Shown piece by piece: positions 40,380-49,209 of a stretch of 64,000 bases of DNA. Every line of letters starts with the position of its first letter. The stretch's first letter is position 1. The notes beneath the pieces are model-generated. The model had not been told where the DNA came from, made no database searches, and saw only the letters and a list, made by a program, of their open reading frames with translations. The translations under genes and the position numbers were made by a program. Source of the stretch: Alphaproteobacteria bacterium (GTDB lineage Bacteria > Pseudomonadota > Alphaproteobacteria > Micropepsales > Micropepsaceae); assembly GCA_025924715.1 (NCBI GenBank), contig JAICHV010000012.1, forward strand, positions 22,067 to 86,066, read 5' to 3'.

Positions 40380-41006
40380 TCAGAATTTCAAATGCCCCAT
40401 CAGGGCGGTATCGGGAAGGTGCCTTTGCCGCATGAACTGCGCCAGAATATGCATGAGGGATTGATGGACGTCTTCCACAACCCCGTAGTTCTGCGCATCG
40501 ACATGCAAGGCGATGTCGGCAAGCCTGCGCCCTTCGCCGCCGTCGAAACCGCTCATGCAGATCGAGGTCACGCCATGCGCGCGCGCCCAATTGAGCGCGC
40601 CCACGATATTGGGCGAGGCCCCGGACGAACTGATCGCCACCAGCACATCGTGTTTGGCGGCCAGGCTGGAAAGCTGGAAATCGAACACATGCTCGTAACC
40701 GATGTCATTGGCGATCGCGGTGAGGATTTCCATATTGGTCGAAAGGCTGGAGACCTTGGGATGAAAATCCGTGCCGTTGCGCACGCCCTTCATATGATCG
40801 CAAAGGAAATGGTTGGAGATCGCGGCCGATCCGCCATTGCCGCAAACAAAGATCGTGGCTTTGCGGCGCACCGCCTGTTCCAGGCAATCCGCCGCCTTGC
40901 GCAGCGCGTCGCTATCGATTGTGGCAAAAGCCTGGGCCACCGCACGGGCATAATCGGCGGCATATTCGCCTGCGTCGCTATAGGATTTGCTGGGAAAAAG
41001 CGGCAC
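40380..41006 (-). CDS. SIS-domain phosphoheptose isomerase-like protein
   Basis: Sugar-isomerase fold protein of 208 residues: VCGNGGSAAISNHFLCDH, LSTNMEILTAIANDIGYEH and LVAISSSGASPNIVGALNWA match GmhA-type sedoheptulose-7-phosphate isomerases, which start the nucleotide-activated heptose pathway. GTG at 41006 (VPLFPSKSY) is preferred since GAAGG stands seven bases upstream; an ATG at 41054 is possible. The other heptose genes (hldE, gmhB) are absent, so it may serve another sugar. Neighbours are the transferase and the epimerase of the same cluster. Confidence 0.82.
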   Translation of the reverse strand: MPLFPSKSYSDAGEYAADYARAVAQAFATIDSDALRKAADCLEQAVRRKATIFVCGNGGSAAISNHFLCDHMKGVRNGTDFHPKVSSLSTNMEILTAIANDIGYEHVFDFQLSSLAAKHDVLVAISSSGASPNIVGALNWARAHGVTSICMSGFDGGEGRRLADIALHVDAQNYGVVEDVHQSLMHILAQFMRQRHLPDTALMGHLKF

Positions 41007-41071
41007 GTCCTGACCTTCGTGAAAAAACGACGCACCATAGCATGGGCCCCGCATGGCGCCACCGGGCGCGG

Positions 41072-42559
41072 CTAATAGGCGCCCTCGCCATGGATCAGGA
41101 CCCAGACGGTCTGCAGCATGATCACGAAGTCATACCACACCGTCCAATTCTTGATGTACCACTCGTCATAGGATACGCGCTGGGCAAAGGTGGTATGGCT
41201 TCGTCCGCTGATCTGCCATAGCCCCGTCAGCCCCGGCCGCACCCGCTCATACAGCGTGATCACCGCGCCATAATGGGGCAATTCGCGCGCCAGAAGCGGC
41301 CGCGGTCCCACCAGGCTCATCTCACCCAGAAGCACATTGAACAACTGAGGCAGCTCATCCAGGCTGCGGCGGCGCATCCAGGCTCCGATCCGCGTCACCC
41401 GCGGGTCGGATTTGAGCTTGAAATTGTCGGCATGATAGGCGGCCCATAACGCGGGATTTTCCTGGGCCCAGCGCAGGATCTGCGCTTCGGCATCCATCGC
41501 CATGGTGCGGAATTTCCAGCACTGGAAAGGCTGGCCGCCATGGCCGATGCGTTCCTGCACGAAGAACACCGATCCGCCGTCCTGAAGCTTGATCCAAAGC
41601 CCCAGGATCAAAAGAAAAGGCGAGAGCACGGCCAGGATGAGCAAGGCGCCGACGATATCCATACTGCGCTTGAGGATTCGCTGCGGCAATCGGGCCAGAT
41701 TGTTGCGGACCTGCAAAAGCAGCAGGTCCTTGCCGAAGAAATAATTGGTGCTGAGGCCGAACAGCGGCAGGCGCCGCAAGGAGGGAATGATCGCCACATT
41801 CATGTCGGCGCCGATCAGCCGGTCGATCAGATCGGCATGGCTGATCTGTTCGGCTTCATCGGGGACCAAAACGACTTGCCGGCATCCAACCGCGCTCAGC
41901 GCGGTCACCAGCCGCTCGGGCGGGGCGACGACCGGCGAAAGTTTTACCAAGGCGGGCGGCAAAGCCGTGCTGGGCGCCTCCGGCACCACCCAAAGCACTT
42001 TCAGGCCCAGCGCCAATTGCTGGCAGAGAACGGGGTAGACTTCCTGGGCGGTTTCGCTGGTCCCGATAATCGCGGTGGGAAGGTGCCAGAACCCCAGTTT
42101 TCCCAGAACCGCGCGCATGCCCTGGCGGGCGCAGGGCAGGGCGAACATCAGCAAGATCCACACCGCCACGGTGGGCAGCAAGGCCCGGGCGCCAAAGGCG
42201 GCGCCGACCGCCAAAAGATAAAGCCCGCCGCCGATCATCAGGGCCCTTGTGGTGTAGCGTGCCCCGTCCCAGAACAATTGCCGCCGGCTGTAATCGCCCA
42301 CCAGATAGCGGGCGCAGATGAAGACAAAGGCGATGATCGCGACGAGATCGATGGCGGTCTGCGACGTGCCGGGGGATTGCCCCCGAAACAGCGCCAGGGC
42401 CGGCGGCGCGGCGATCCAGTGCAACAACAGATCGGCCAGCGCGAAGCACAGCAGATCGGACGCGATCAAGCCAAGATGGACGATAAACCGCCGCCAGAAG
42501 GTCTCCTGGCGGGCAATGGCCGTATAGCGCGGCTTAACCATGGAAGCGGCATACGACAT
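41072..42559 (-). CDS. WbaP-type undecaprenyl-phosphate sugar phosphotransferase
   Basis: Polyprenyl-phosphate hexose-1-phosphate transferase of 495 residues that starts repeat-unit synthesis for exopolysaccharide or O-antigen. Four N-terminal transmembrane helices, a central Rossmann-like domain, one more membrane segment, then the catalytic core: KRSMDIVGALL, FQCWKFRTMAMDAE, LDELPQLFNVLLGEMSLVGP and RPGLTGLWQISGRS. The domain order matches WbaP/WcaJ proteins. ATG at 42559 is first in frame; Shine-Dalgarno weak. Opens a run of sugar genes on the minus strand (SIS, epimerase). Confidence 0.93.
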   Translation of the reverse strand: MSYAASMVKPRYTAIARQETFWRRFIVHLGLIASDLLCFALADLLLHWIAAPPALALFRGQSPGTSQTAIDLVAIIAFVFICARYLVGDYSRRQLFWDGARYTTRALMIGGGLYLLAVGAAFGARALLPTVAVWILLMFALPCARQGMRAVLGKLGFWHLPTAIIGTSETAQEVYPVLCQQLALGLKVLWVVPEAPSTALPPALVKLSPVVAPPERLVTALSAVGCRQVVLVPDEAEQISHADLIDRLIGADMNVAIIPSLRRLPLFGLSTNYFFGKDLLLLQVRNNLARLPQRILKRSMDIVGALLILAVLSPFLLILGLWIKLQDGGSVFFVQERIGHGGQPFQCWKFRTMAMDAEAQILRWAQENPALWAAYHADNFKLKSDPRVTRIGAWMRRRSLDELPQLFNVLLGEMSLVGPRPLLARELPHYGAVITLYERVRPGLTGLWQISGRSHTTFAQRVSYDEWYIKNWTVWYDFVIMLQTVWVLIHGEGAY

Positions 42560-42710
42560 GACTTAAAAACGCCCCTGTTTTGATTCAGCCTAACAGGCGG
42601 CCGCCAAGCCCGCCTGCGATTATTTCACCTCGGACCGAGATTGCCGCGCCGCGCAAGGGAGATCGGGGTTAACACATTGAAAATAATGTATTATATGCGG
42701 ATTGGCGAGT

Positions 42711-43094
42711 TTACTCCGCGGCCAGGGCCGCAGCTATAGGCTCGCTGCGCCCAGGGCCCGCGGGGCTGTGCTGCAGCAGGCGCGCCAGGGACCGGCATTT
42801 GCCCTCGAAATTGGCCCCAAGCGCGATGTCCAGCGAAGTGCTGATGATGGTTCCGCGGACCCGGCTGGCGGCGCTGAGGCGGACCTGGCGGGCGTAAATG
42901 AGCCCCAGAACCTCGCCCTCGACCGCAACATGATCGGCAAAGATGTTCCCGACCAGGCGGGCGTTTTTCCCCAGCCAGACATGTTTGGCTTGGATATCGC
43001 CTTTGACCACGCCCTCGATCAGGACCTGGCCGGCCAAATCCGCATATTTGCTTTCGGTCAGCGCAAACGGATCGTGGGAAGACCTGGCCGTCAT
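42711..43094 (-). CDS. Bactofilin (polymer-forming cytoskeletal protein)
   Basis: Bactofilin of 127 residues with the beta-helical core of repeated short strands: VLIEGVVKGDIQAKHVWLG, ARLVGNIFADHVAVEGEVLG, LIYARQVRLSAASRVRGTI. Bactofilins form filaments at the membrane that localise wall or polysaccharide enzymes, stalk growth or polar proteins. ATG at 43094 (MTARSSHDPF) precedes the core. The nearest genes encode a sugar-phosphate transferase and a tiny membrane protein, so a role in localised envelope growth is plausible. The bare C terminus ends Ala/Glu-rich. Confidence 0.87.
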   Translation of the reverse strand: MTARSSHDPFALTESKYADLAGQVLIEGVVKGDIQAKHVWLGKNARLVGNIFADHVAVEGEVLGLIYARQVRLSAASRVRGTIISTSLDIALGANFEGKCRSLARLLQHSPAGPGRSEPIAAALAAE

Positions 43095-43221
43095 TCCATC
43101 TGGGTAGCGCAGCAGCGTTAAGCCCAGATAAAGGCGACCAGGCGAAATGGAGGAATCGCCCGGGGACGCGCAAATCCGCGCTGTTTTCTGTTGATGAAAC
43201 CAGCTTGCGCGTCCGCGGCGG

Positions 43222-43425
43222 TCAGGCGGCGGGTTTCGTCCGCGGGCCGAAAGCCAGCAGCCACAGCCCCAGCAGCGCCAGCAGCGGCACATAGCAAAGC
43301 AGGGCCCAAGCCGGATGATGCCCCAGGCGTTTGAGGACGACGGCGGTCGGGATCGCGAACAGCGACCAGAACACGAAAAGCACCGCCAGCAATTGCGGCG
43401 TCAACAAACTCTGTATGGATTCCAT
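43222..43425 (-). CDS. Small two-helix membrane protein
   Basis: A 67-residue inner-membrane protein with two helices (LLAVLFVFWSLFAIPTAVVL and WALLCYVPLLALLGLWLLAF) joined by KRLGHHPA. The second ATG at 43425 has GGAGG five bases upstream, better spaced than the ATG one codon earlier. No family recognised; similar small proteins often modulate membrane enzymes. It precedes the bactofilin gene on the same strand with 127 bases between. Confidence 0.75.
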   Translation of the reverse strand: MESIQSLLTPQLLAVLFVFWSLFAIPTAVVLKRLGHHPAWALLCYVPLLALLGLWLLAFGPRTKPAA

Positions 43426-43556
43426 CATTGCCTCCCTAAGCCGAAGGTCCTTATAGCCGCCCCCCGCCGCCGCTTAAAGCTGCGTTTGCGGATCAGCCGC
43501 ATTCGCACCAAGGCCCCGCTACCCACGCTAAACAGTCCCGGCTAGGGGAGATTCGC

Positions 43557-44312
43557 ATGCGCTTCGTTCTTATCGCCTTGTGTTTCGTGCTGTTTCCGGC
43601 GGCGGCTTTTGCCCAGACCGATGAGATCCAGGTCTATGACGGCCATTTGGCCGACCCCGGCGTCTTTAATCTCACCCTGCACAGCAACTACATCGCCAAG
43701 GGCGGTAAGACCCCGGCCTTCCCCGGGGCGCTGGTGGCCAACCACTCCTTCAATGGCGTGCCCGAATGGGCTTATGGTGTGACCGATTGGTTCGAGGCCG
43801 GGCTTTATCTGCCGCTGTATTCCGACACCCCCGCCCACGGCTTTGGCCTTAATGGATTCAAGCTGCGCGCCTTATTCGCCGAACCTGACGCCGCGCAAAA
43901 GACTTTCGTCTATGGGGTGAATTTCGAATTCAGCTATAACAGCCGGCACTGGGATACCAACCGCTACACTTCGGAGATCCGCCCCATCATCGGCTGGCAT
44001 CTGGGCCAATGGGATCTGATCTTCAACCCTATTCTCGACAATGACTGGAGCAGTGTCGGCAGCTTGGACTTCGCGCCGGCCAGCCGCGTGGCTTATAATT
44101 TCACCCCAGCCTTTGCCCTGGCGGTGGAAGAATATGACGATTTCGGGCCGATCCGGAAATTCCTCCCCAGTTCGCAGCAGGGCCATCAGGTTTTTCTGGT
44201 GGGCGATTATACCGGCAAGGAGCTTGAGGCCGAATTCGGCGTCGGCTTCGGCCTCAATGACGCCTCCGACGATCTCACCTTGAAACTGATATTGTCGCGC
44301 GATCTCAATTAA
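43557..44312 (+). CDS. Exported beta-rich protein (possible outer-membrane protein)
   Basis: Protein of 251 residues with a Sec signal peptide (LIALCFVLFPAAAFA, cleavage near AFAQ) and many amphipathic strands rich in Tyr, Phe and Asn (YGVNFEFSYNSRHWDTNRY, LIFNPILDNDWSSVGSLDF). The pattern fits a beta-barrel but the last residue is Asn and not aromatic. No known motif. ATG at 43557 has AGGGGAG upstream. It lies 10 bases before the cytochrome b561 gene and may be cotranscribed with it. Confidence 0.8.
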   Translation: MRFVLIALCFVLFPAAAFAQTDEIQVYDGHLADPGVFNLTLHSNYIAKGGKTPAFPGALVANHSFNGVPEWAYGVTDWFEAGLYLPLYSDTPAHGFGLNGFKLRALFAEPDAAQKTFVYGVNFEFSYNSRHWDTNRYTSEIRPIIGWHLGQWDLIFNPILDNDWSSVGSLDFAPASRVAYNFTPAFALAVEEYDDFGPIRKFLPSSQQGHQVFLVGDYTGKELEAEFGVGFGLNDASDDLTLKLILSRDLN

Positions 44313-44322
44313 GAGAGTGCCG

Positions 44323-44841
44323 ATGACCCGCGATTACGATCCGCTGACCAAGTTGTTGCACTGGCTGGTCTTCGCAGCAGTGGCCGCCCAATATGCGATT
44401 GGCGAATTCATGCCCCATATCGGCCGCAAATCTGCCGACGAAGGTTTGATCGCCTGGCATTTCATCATGGGAACGGTAGTCCTGGTCGCCGTCGTGGCGG
44501 CGCTCATCTGGCGCGTGGTTCATCCGGTGCCGCAGACCAGCGAGATCGCGCTGTGGCAGAAGCGGCTGGCGACGCTGGTGCATTGGTTGATATATCTGCT
44601 GATTTTCACGATGTGCATTTTGGGCTGGGCCGCCACCAATTACCGCGGCTGGGAAGTCAAGCTGTTCGGGATCATTCCTTTGCCCGCCCTGGCGCCAAAG
44701 GGCACGCCCTGGGCCCATACGGCGGGGGACATCCACACTTTGCTGGTCAATGTCCTGCTCGGCTTGGTGGGTGTGCATGTGCTGGCCGCGCTCTATCATC
44801 ATTTCATCGCCAAAGATGGCGTTCTCAGGCGCATGCTTTAG
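44323..44841 (+). CDS. Cytochrome b561 family protein
   Basis: Four-helix di-heme cytochrome of 172 residues in the inner membrane, moving electrons between quinones and periplasmic acceptors. Likely heme ligands are His in KLLHWLVFAA, IAWHFIMG, LVHWLIYLL and VGVHVLAALYHHF. ATG at 44323 has GAGAG upstream; a GTG two codons earlier is possible. The final KDGVLRRML is typical of the family (YodB/CybB type). Probably in one transcript with the exported protein upstream. Confidence 0.9.
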   Translation: MTRDYDPLTKLLHWLVFAAVAAQYAIGEFMPHIGRKSADEGLIAWHFIMGTVVLVAVVAALIWRVVHPVPQTSEIALWQKRLATLVHWLIYLLIFTMCILGWAATNYRGWEVKLFGIIPLPALAPKGTPWAHTAGDIHTLLVNVLLGLVGVHVLAALYHHFIAKDGVLRRML

Positions 44842-44902
44842 CCGCGTTGACGGCTGAGGAAATCGGACTAAGTTCGCGCTGATCTTCGGCCGTCCCTTTC
44901 GC

Positions 44903-46207
44903 ATGTCCAGTTCCCTTGTTCTGCGACGTCATCGCCTGCTGTGGCTTTCGGGTCGACGCTGGAAGATGCGCCTGGTCCTATGGGGCGGGGCCCTTACGGT
45001 CGGGATCGTCTCGGTGGCTTTCGCCTGGGCCGCCAATCAGGCCCAGTCTGTCTTCCAACATATTTTGGTCCGGCCCTGGTTGGCGTTGGCGCTGACGCCC
45101 CTGGGGTTCATGTTTTGCGCCTGGGCGGCACGCGCCGTGTTTCCGGGCGCCCAGGGCTCGGGCATCCCTCAGGCGATCGCCGCGCGCCATCTGAAGGACA
45201 ATCTTGCCCGCGAAAAATTGCTGTCGCTTCGGCTGACCGTTGGAAAAATCCTTCTGACTTTGATCGGCCTCTTCTGCGGCGCATCGATCGGCCGCGAAGG
45301 TCCGACCGTGCAAATCGGCGCATCGATCATGCTGGGCGCGGCCCGGTTGGGCGGGATGGGGCGCGAACGCGGGTTGATCCTGGCCGGATCGGCGGCCGGC
45401 GTGGCGGCGGCCTTCAACACCCCCTTGGCCGGCATCGTCTTCGCCATCGAGGAGATGAGCCGTGCTTTCGAGACCCGGACCAGCGGCATGGTGTTGATCG
45501 CGGTGATCCTGGCCGGCATGGCGTCACTGGGTCTGGTGGGGAATTACAGCTATTTCGGCCATTCCATGTCGATGCTGCTGGTCACCATCGACTGGATCGC
45601 GGTGCTGGTCTGCGGCGTGGTTGGGGGGATCGTGGGCGCCTGTTTTTCGGTGATCATGGTCAACGGCACTACGCTGCTGAAAAATTGGCTGGCGCGCGCA
45701 CCGATGTCGCGCGCCCTGGCGGTGGCCGGATTGTGCGGCCTGATCGTGGCGCTGTGCGGATTGGCCAGTGGCGGCACCACCTATGGCACCGGCTATGACG
45801 CGGCCCGGGGCGCCGTCGAAGGTCACGGCCTGGCGGCAAATTTCGCCTTGCTCAAATTTATCGCCACAGCGGCGTCCTCTTTGTCCGGAATTCCCGGCGG
45901 GTTGTTCGCACCGTCGCTGGCGGTGGGGGCGGGGATCGGCAATAGCGTGGCCGTCCTGCTGGGTGTCCATGCCGTGGGCGCGATCGTGCTTTTGGGCATG
46001 GCGGGATATTTTTCCGGCGTGGTGCAGGCCCCGATCACGTCTTTTGTCATCATCGGCGAGATGAGCGGGGCCACCGGCATGGTAATCCCGTTAATGCTGG
46101 CTTCCCTGATCGGTTATGGCGTCAGCAGGCTCTTTCAGCGCCAGTCGCTTTACCATGCCCTGGCCCATGGATTTCTGGCCGAACCCCGCCCCTCCGGGCC
46201 GCCCTGA
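44903..46207 (+). CDS. ClC-family chloride/proton exchanger
   Basis: ClC protein of 434 residues with the three selectivity motifs: GAQGSGIPQ, GREGPTVQIG (gating Glu present) and GGLFAPSLAVG. IVFAIEEMSRAFE matches the place of the internal proton-coupling Glu of E. coli ClcA, so it should be a Cl-/H+ exchanger and not a channel. No CBS domains follow. Such proteins help extreme-acid resistance. ATG at 44903. Confidence 0.9.
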   Translation: MSSSLVLRRHRLLWLSGRRWKMRLVLWGGALTVGIVSVAFAWAANQAQSVFQHILVRPWLALALTPLGFMFCAWAARAVFPGAQGSGIPQAIAARHLKDNLAREKLLSLRLTVGKILLTLIGLFCGASIGREGPTVQIGASIMLGAARLGGMGRERGLILAGSAAGVAAAFNTPLAGIVFAIEEMSRAFETRTSGMVLIAVILAGMASLGLVGNYSYFGHSMSMLLVTIDWIAVLVCGVVGGIVGACFSVIMVNGTTLLKNWLARAPMSRALAVAGLCGLIVALCGLASGGTTYGTGYDAARGAVEGHGLAANFALLKFIATAASSLSGIPGGLFAPSLAVGAGIGNSVAVLLGVHAVGAIVLLGMAGYFSGVVQAPITSFVIIGEMSGATGMVIPLMLASLIGYGVSRLFQRQSLYHALAHGFLAEPRPSGPP

Positions 46208-46268
46208 CGCCTCAGCGCTCTTGCCTCGGAACGCGCGCAAGGCAAAGCTGGGGCGCAAGAGGCGCACA

Positions 46269-46985
46269 ATGGCAAAAAGTCAGAAAAAGATCGCCCCGCA
46301 AAGCGGGAGGCTGGAGGAATGGTCCCCCTCGCTGCTCAAGGCTCAGCTTTACAGCCGGATTCTGGTCGACATCATCATCGGTCAGCTCTCCCCTGGGCAG
46401 CGGCTGGACGAAAAGACGCTGGCGCGCGCCTATGGCGGCGAGATCAAGAACGGCGGCGGATTGGCCGGAGTGCGCGAGGCCCTGGCCCGGCTGGCGCTGG
46501 AAGGTTTGGTGGTGCGGCGGCCTCGGGTGGGGACCATGGTTGCCCCGCTGGACCCCGAAGAGGCCAATGCCGCCTTTGCCGCCCGCGCCCTGATCGAGGT
46601 GGAATGCGCGGGACTGGCCGCCCGCCACGCCGGCAAGGGCGAGGTGGAGGCGATCCGCGTCACCTTGGCCGATGGCGAGACCGCGATCGCCCAAAACAAC
46701 GTTAGAAGCCTGGCGGCGATGGATGAGGCCTTTCATGTCGCCGTCGCCAGCGCCAGCCACAATCGTGTCCTCGCCAAGCTGGTGATGGCGCTGCATCACA
46801 CCACGGCGCGTTTCTGGCTGATCACCGAGGGCACGCCGTCACTCACCGAAAGCTATGAAGCCCTGGCGCAGCACCGCGCCGTCGCCGATGCCATCGCCAG
46901 CGGCAATGTCGCGCGCGCGCAAAAAGCGATGCAAGCGGCGCTAGGCGATTTTCCCGCCGATGTGAAGCGGCGAGCCCTGGGATGA
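46269..46985 (+). CDS. GntR-family (FCD) transcriptional regulator
   Basis: Repressor-type protein of 238 residues: an N-terminal winged helix (RILVDIIIGQLSPGQRLDEK, REALARLALEGLVVRRPRVG) and a C-terminal FCD domain with the metal-binding pattern Asp/His in MDEAFHVAVASASHNRV and later His residues (HHTTARFW, AQHRAVADAI). The recognition region has a Gly-rich insertion, AYGGEIKNGGGLAG, where typical members have a short turn. Stop and start codons overlap (ATGA) with the MFS gene, so it probably controls the following catabolic operon in response to its substrate. Confidence 0.9.
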   Translation: MAKSQKKIAPQSGRLEEWSPSLLKAQLYSRILVDIIIGQLSPGQRLDEKTLARAYGGEIKNGGGLAGVREALARLALEGLVVRRPRVGTMVAPLDPEEANAAFAARALIEVECAGLAARHAGKGEVEAIRVTLADGETAIAQNNVRSLAAMDEAFHVAVASASHNRVLAKLVMALHHTTARFWLITEGTPSLTESYEALAQHRAVADAIASGNVARAQKAMQAALGDFPADVKRRALG

Positions 46986-48166
46986 CCAGGGCCTGGATCA
47001 GCCTTGCCTGTGTCAGTTTGATGTTCTTCCTGGTCACGGCCGCCACCTTCACCTCGCTGGGTGTGGTGCTGCCGGCGATGAAGGCGGAGCTGCAATGGAG
47101 CTGGGCCGAAGCCGGCACCGGATTCTCGCTGCTGGGCGTATTCTGCGGCGTCACCAGCACGGTGCCGGCGCTGCTGATCCGCCGCTTCGGGGTGCGCCTG
47201 ACTTTGGTGGCCGGCGCTGCGGTGATGGCGGCCGCCTTTCTTTGTCTGGCCCTCACCCGCGGGCTGGCGCTGTATTTTGCCGGCTGCTCGCTGGCAGGGC
47301 TGGGCTTTATGCTGCTGGCGACCGTGCCGGGCACTTATCTGCTGACGCGATTGTTCGCCCGCCCGGATTTCGCCTTCGGGCTTTATTTCACCATCGGGGG
47401 GCTGGGCGGCGTGGTTGGGCCGCAAAGCTATCTGTGGATGATCGCGGCCAGCGGAAATTGGCGCGGCTTCTGGCTGATGGCGGGTGCGGTCGTCAGTGTG
47501 GCCGGCCTTGTGGCTGCGGCGGCGGTGGATACGAAGAGCGATGTCAGCGCGGCGCCGGACCGCGACAGCCATATCAGCGAGGCGGGTTGGACGCCGCGCG
47601 CGGCGATGAAAACGCCGCAATTTTGGGTGCTCGCCGCTGCCTACAGCATGTTTCTTTTTGTCGGGATCACTGCCAACGCCATGGCGGTTTCGCATCTGGA
47701 GCAGCATGGCGTGGCTTTGGCGCTGGCCGGGACGGTGATGAGCACCGAGGCATTCCTCAACGCCGGCTCGCGTTTCCTGGGCGGGGCGCTGACCCGCCTC
47801 ATCGATGCGCGCAAATTGCTGCTGTTGGCGTTGGTACTGTTGATCATCGGCCTTTTGGCGCTCAGCGCCGCCCGCGATCTGCCATTGATGCTGCTGTTCG
47901 CCGCCGGCATCGGGATCGGCTATGGCCTGACCTTTTTCGCCTCCACCATCCTGCTGCTGGATTATTTCGGCCGCGGCCCCAATCTGGAATTGTTTTCCGC
48001 GGTGAACCTGATTTCCACGGTGGGTGCCGTGGGTCCTATCCTTGCCGGGTTTGTCGCCGATCGCAGCGGCTCTTTCGTGCCCGCTTTCCTGAGCCTGGCG
48101 GGATTGACCGTGCTGGTTCTGCTGGCGGTGGCGCTGATGCGGCCGCCGCTGTTGAGGCCCGCATGA
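46982..48166 (+). CDS. MFS transporter
   Basis: Twelve-helix major facilitator of 394 residues. Helix 1 reads SLACVSLMFFLVTAATF; RRFGVRLTLV fits the loop 2-3 motif, and many Gly-rich helices follow. The substrate is probably the compound degraded by the coupled downstream monooxygenase and hydrolase; inference from operon. Start overlaps the GntR stop (ATGA) and its stop overlaps the next start (ATGA). Confidence 0.9.
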   Translation: MTRAWISLACVSLMFFLVTAATFTSLGVVLPAMKAELQWSWAEAGTGFSLLGVFCGVTSTVPALLIRRFGVRLTLVAGAAVMAAAFLCLALTRGLALYFAGCSLAGLGFMLLATVPGTYLLTRLFARPDFAFGLYFTIGGLGGVVGPQSYLWMIAASGNWRGFWLMAGAVVSVAGLVAAAAVDTKSDVSAAPDRDSHISEAGWTPRAAMKTPQFWVLAAAYSMFLFVGITANAMAVSHLEQHGVALALAGTVMSTEAFLNAGSRFLGGALTRLIDARKLLLLALVLLIIGLLALSAARDLPLMLLFAAGIGIGYGLTFFASTILLLDYFGRGPNLELFSAVNLISTVGAVGPILAGFVADRSGSFVPAFLSLAGLTVLVLLAVALMRPPLLRPA

Positions 48167-49209
48167 ACGCGCAGTTCGGGGTCTTTCTGCCTGTCGCAAA
48201 TGGCGGTTGGATCGTCTCCACCACCACGCCCAAGCTTGACGGCGGCTGGGCGCAGAACCGCGACGCCGCCTTGCTGGCCGAGGAACAGGGCCTGGATTTC
48301 GTCATGTCGATGGGCAAGTGGCGCGGCTTTGGCGGTATCACCGACCATTGGGGTACGTCGCTGGAATCCGTCACCATGATGGCGGGTATCGCGGCGCTGA
48401 CCAAGCGGGTGAAGATCTGGGCGACCCTGCACGCCATCCTGCACAATCCGGCGGTCGCGGCGAAGATGATCGCCACCTTGGACCAAATCTCGGGCGGCCG
48501 CGCCGGGCTCAACATCGTCGCCGGCGCCTATCGCGGCGAGTTCGAACAACTGGGCGCCTGGGACGAAAGCCTGGATCACGATGCGCGTTACGATCTCACC
48601 GAGGAATGGACCACCATCATCAAGCGTCTGTGGTCCCAGCCGCGGGTGGATTTCGCGGGCAAATATTTCACCATCAAGGATTGCGTCTGCGAGCCCAAGC
48701 CGATCCGTACCCCCGATCTGATCTGCGCCGGCATGTCCGCGCGGGGCTTTGAATTTTCGGTGGCACATGCCGATGCCTGTTTCATCGGCGGCCGCGACGT
48801 GGCCGAGACCCGTGAGGCGTCCTTGCGGGCGCGCGCCTTGGCCGCCAAGCTCGGCAAGACCATCAAAATTTATGCCATGTGCACGGTCATTCCGGCCGCC
48901 AGCGATGGAGAGGCGGAAGGCCTCGCCAAACGCTATCGTGACGGCCTGGACGAAGGCGCGGTGCTGGGGATGCTGGATTCCTATGGCGCCAATCTGCCGG
49001 CGGGCGACAACGCCATGGTGGCGCGCGCCAAGGGCGCCTTCATGACGCATAGCGTGGTGGGATCGCCCGCCACCTGCGCCGAGCGGATGGAAGATTTCAT
49101 GCGCCGGGGCATGCTGGACGGACTGATGTTGATCTTCGCCGATTATCGCGAAGGCCTGACCGTGACGGGGCAGGAAATCCTGCCGCGATTGCGCCGGGCC
49201 TTGGCATGA
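48163..49209 (+). CDS. rutA: RutA-like flavin-dependent monooxygenase
   Basis: Luciferase-like FMN monooxygenase of 348 residues, very close in layout to RutA, which opens the uracil ring with O2 and FMNH2. Shared segments: FGVFLPVANGGWIVSTTTP, FDF-type GLDFVMSMGKWRGFGG, HWGTSLESVTMMAGIAAL, QISGGRAGLNIVAGAYRGE, DYDLTEEWTTI-type YDLTEEWTTIIKRLW, and PDLICAGMSARGFEFSVAHAD. The rutC, D, E, F and G genes are not here, so the substrate could be a related pyrimidine or another N-heterocycle. Stop codon overlaps the next start codon. Confidence 0.83.
   Translation: MNAQFGVFLPVANGGWIVSTTTPKLDGGWAQNRDAALLAEEQGLDFVMSMGKWRGFGGITDHWGTSLESVTMMAGIAALTKRVKIWATLHAILHNPAVAAKMIATLDQISGGRAGLNIVAGAYRGEFEQLGAWDESLDHDARYDLTEEWTTIIKRLWSQPRVDFAGKYFTIKDCVCEPKPIRTPDLICAGMSARGFEFSVAHADACFIGGRDVAETREASLRARALAAKLGKTIKIYAMCTVIPAASDGEAEGLAKRYRDGLDEGAVLGMLDSYGANLPAGDNAMVARAKGAFMTHSVVGSPATCAERMEDFMRRGMLDGLMLIFADYREGLTVTGQEILPRLRRALA

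Noticed and set aside
47962..49050. Minus-strand open frame across the RutA-like gene
   Set aside because: Opposes the conserved monooxygenase frame; composition biased.
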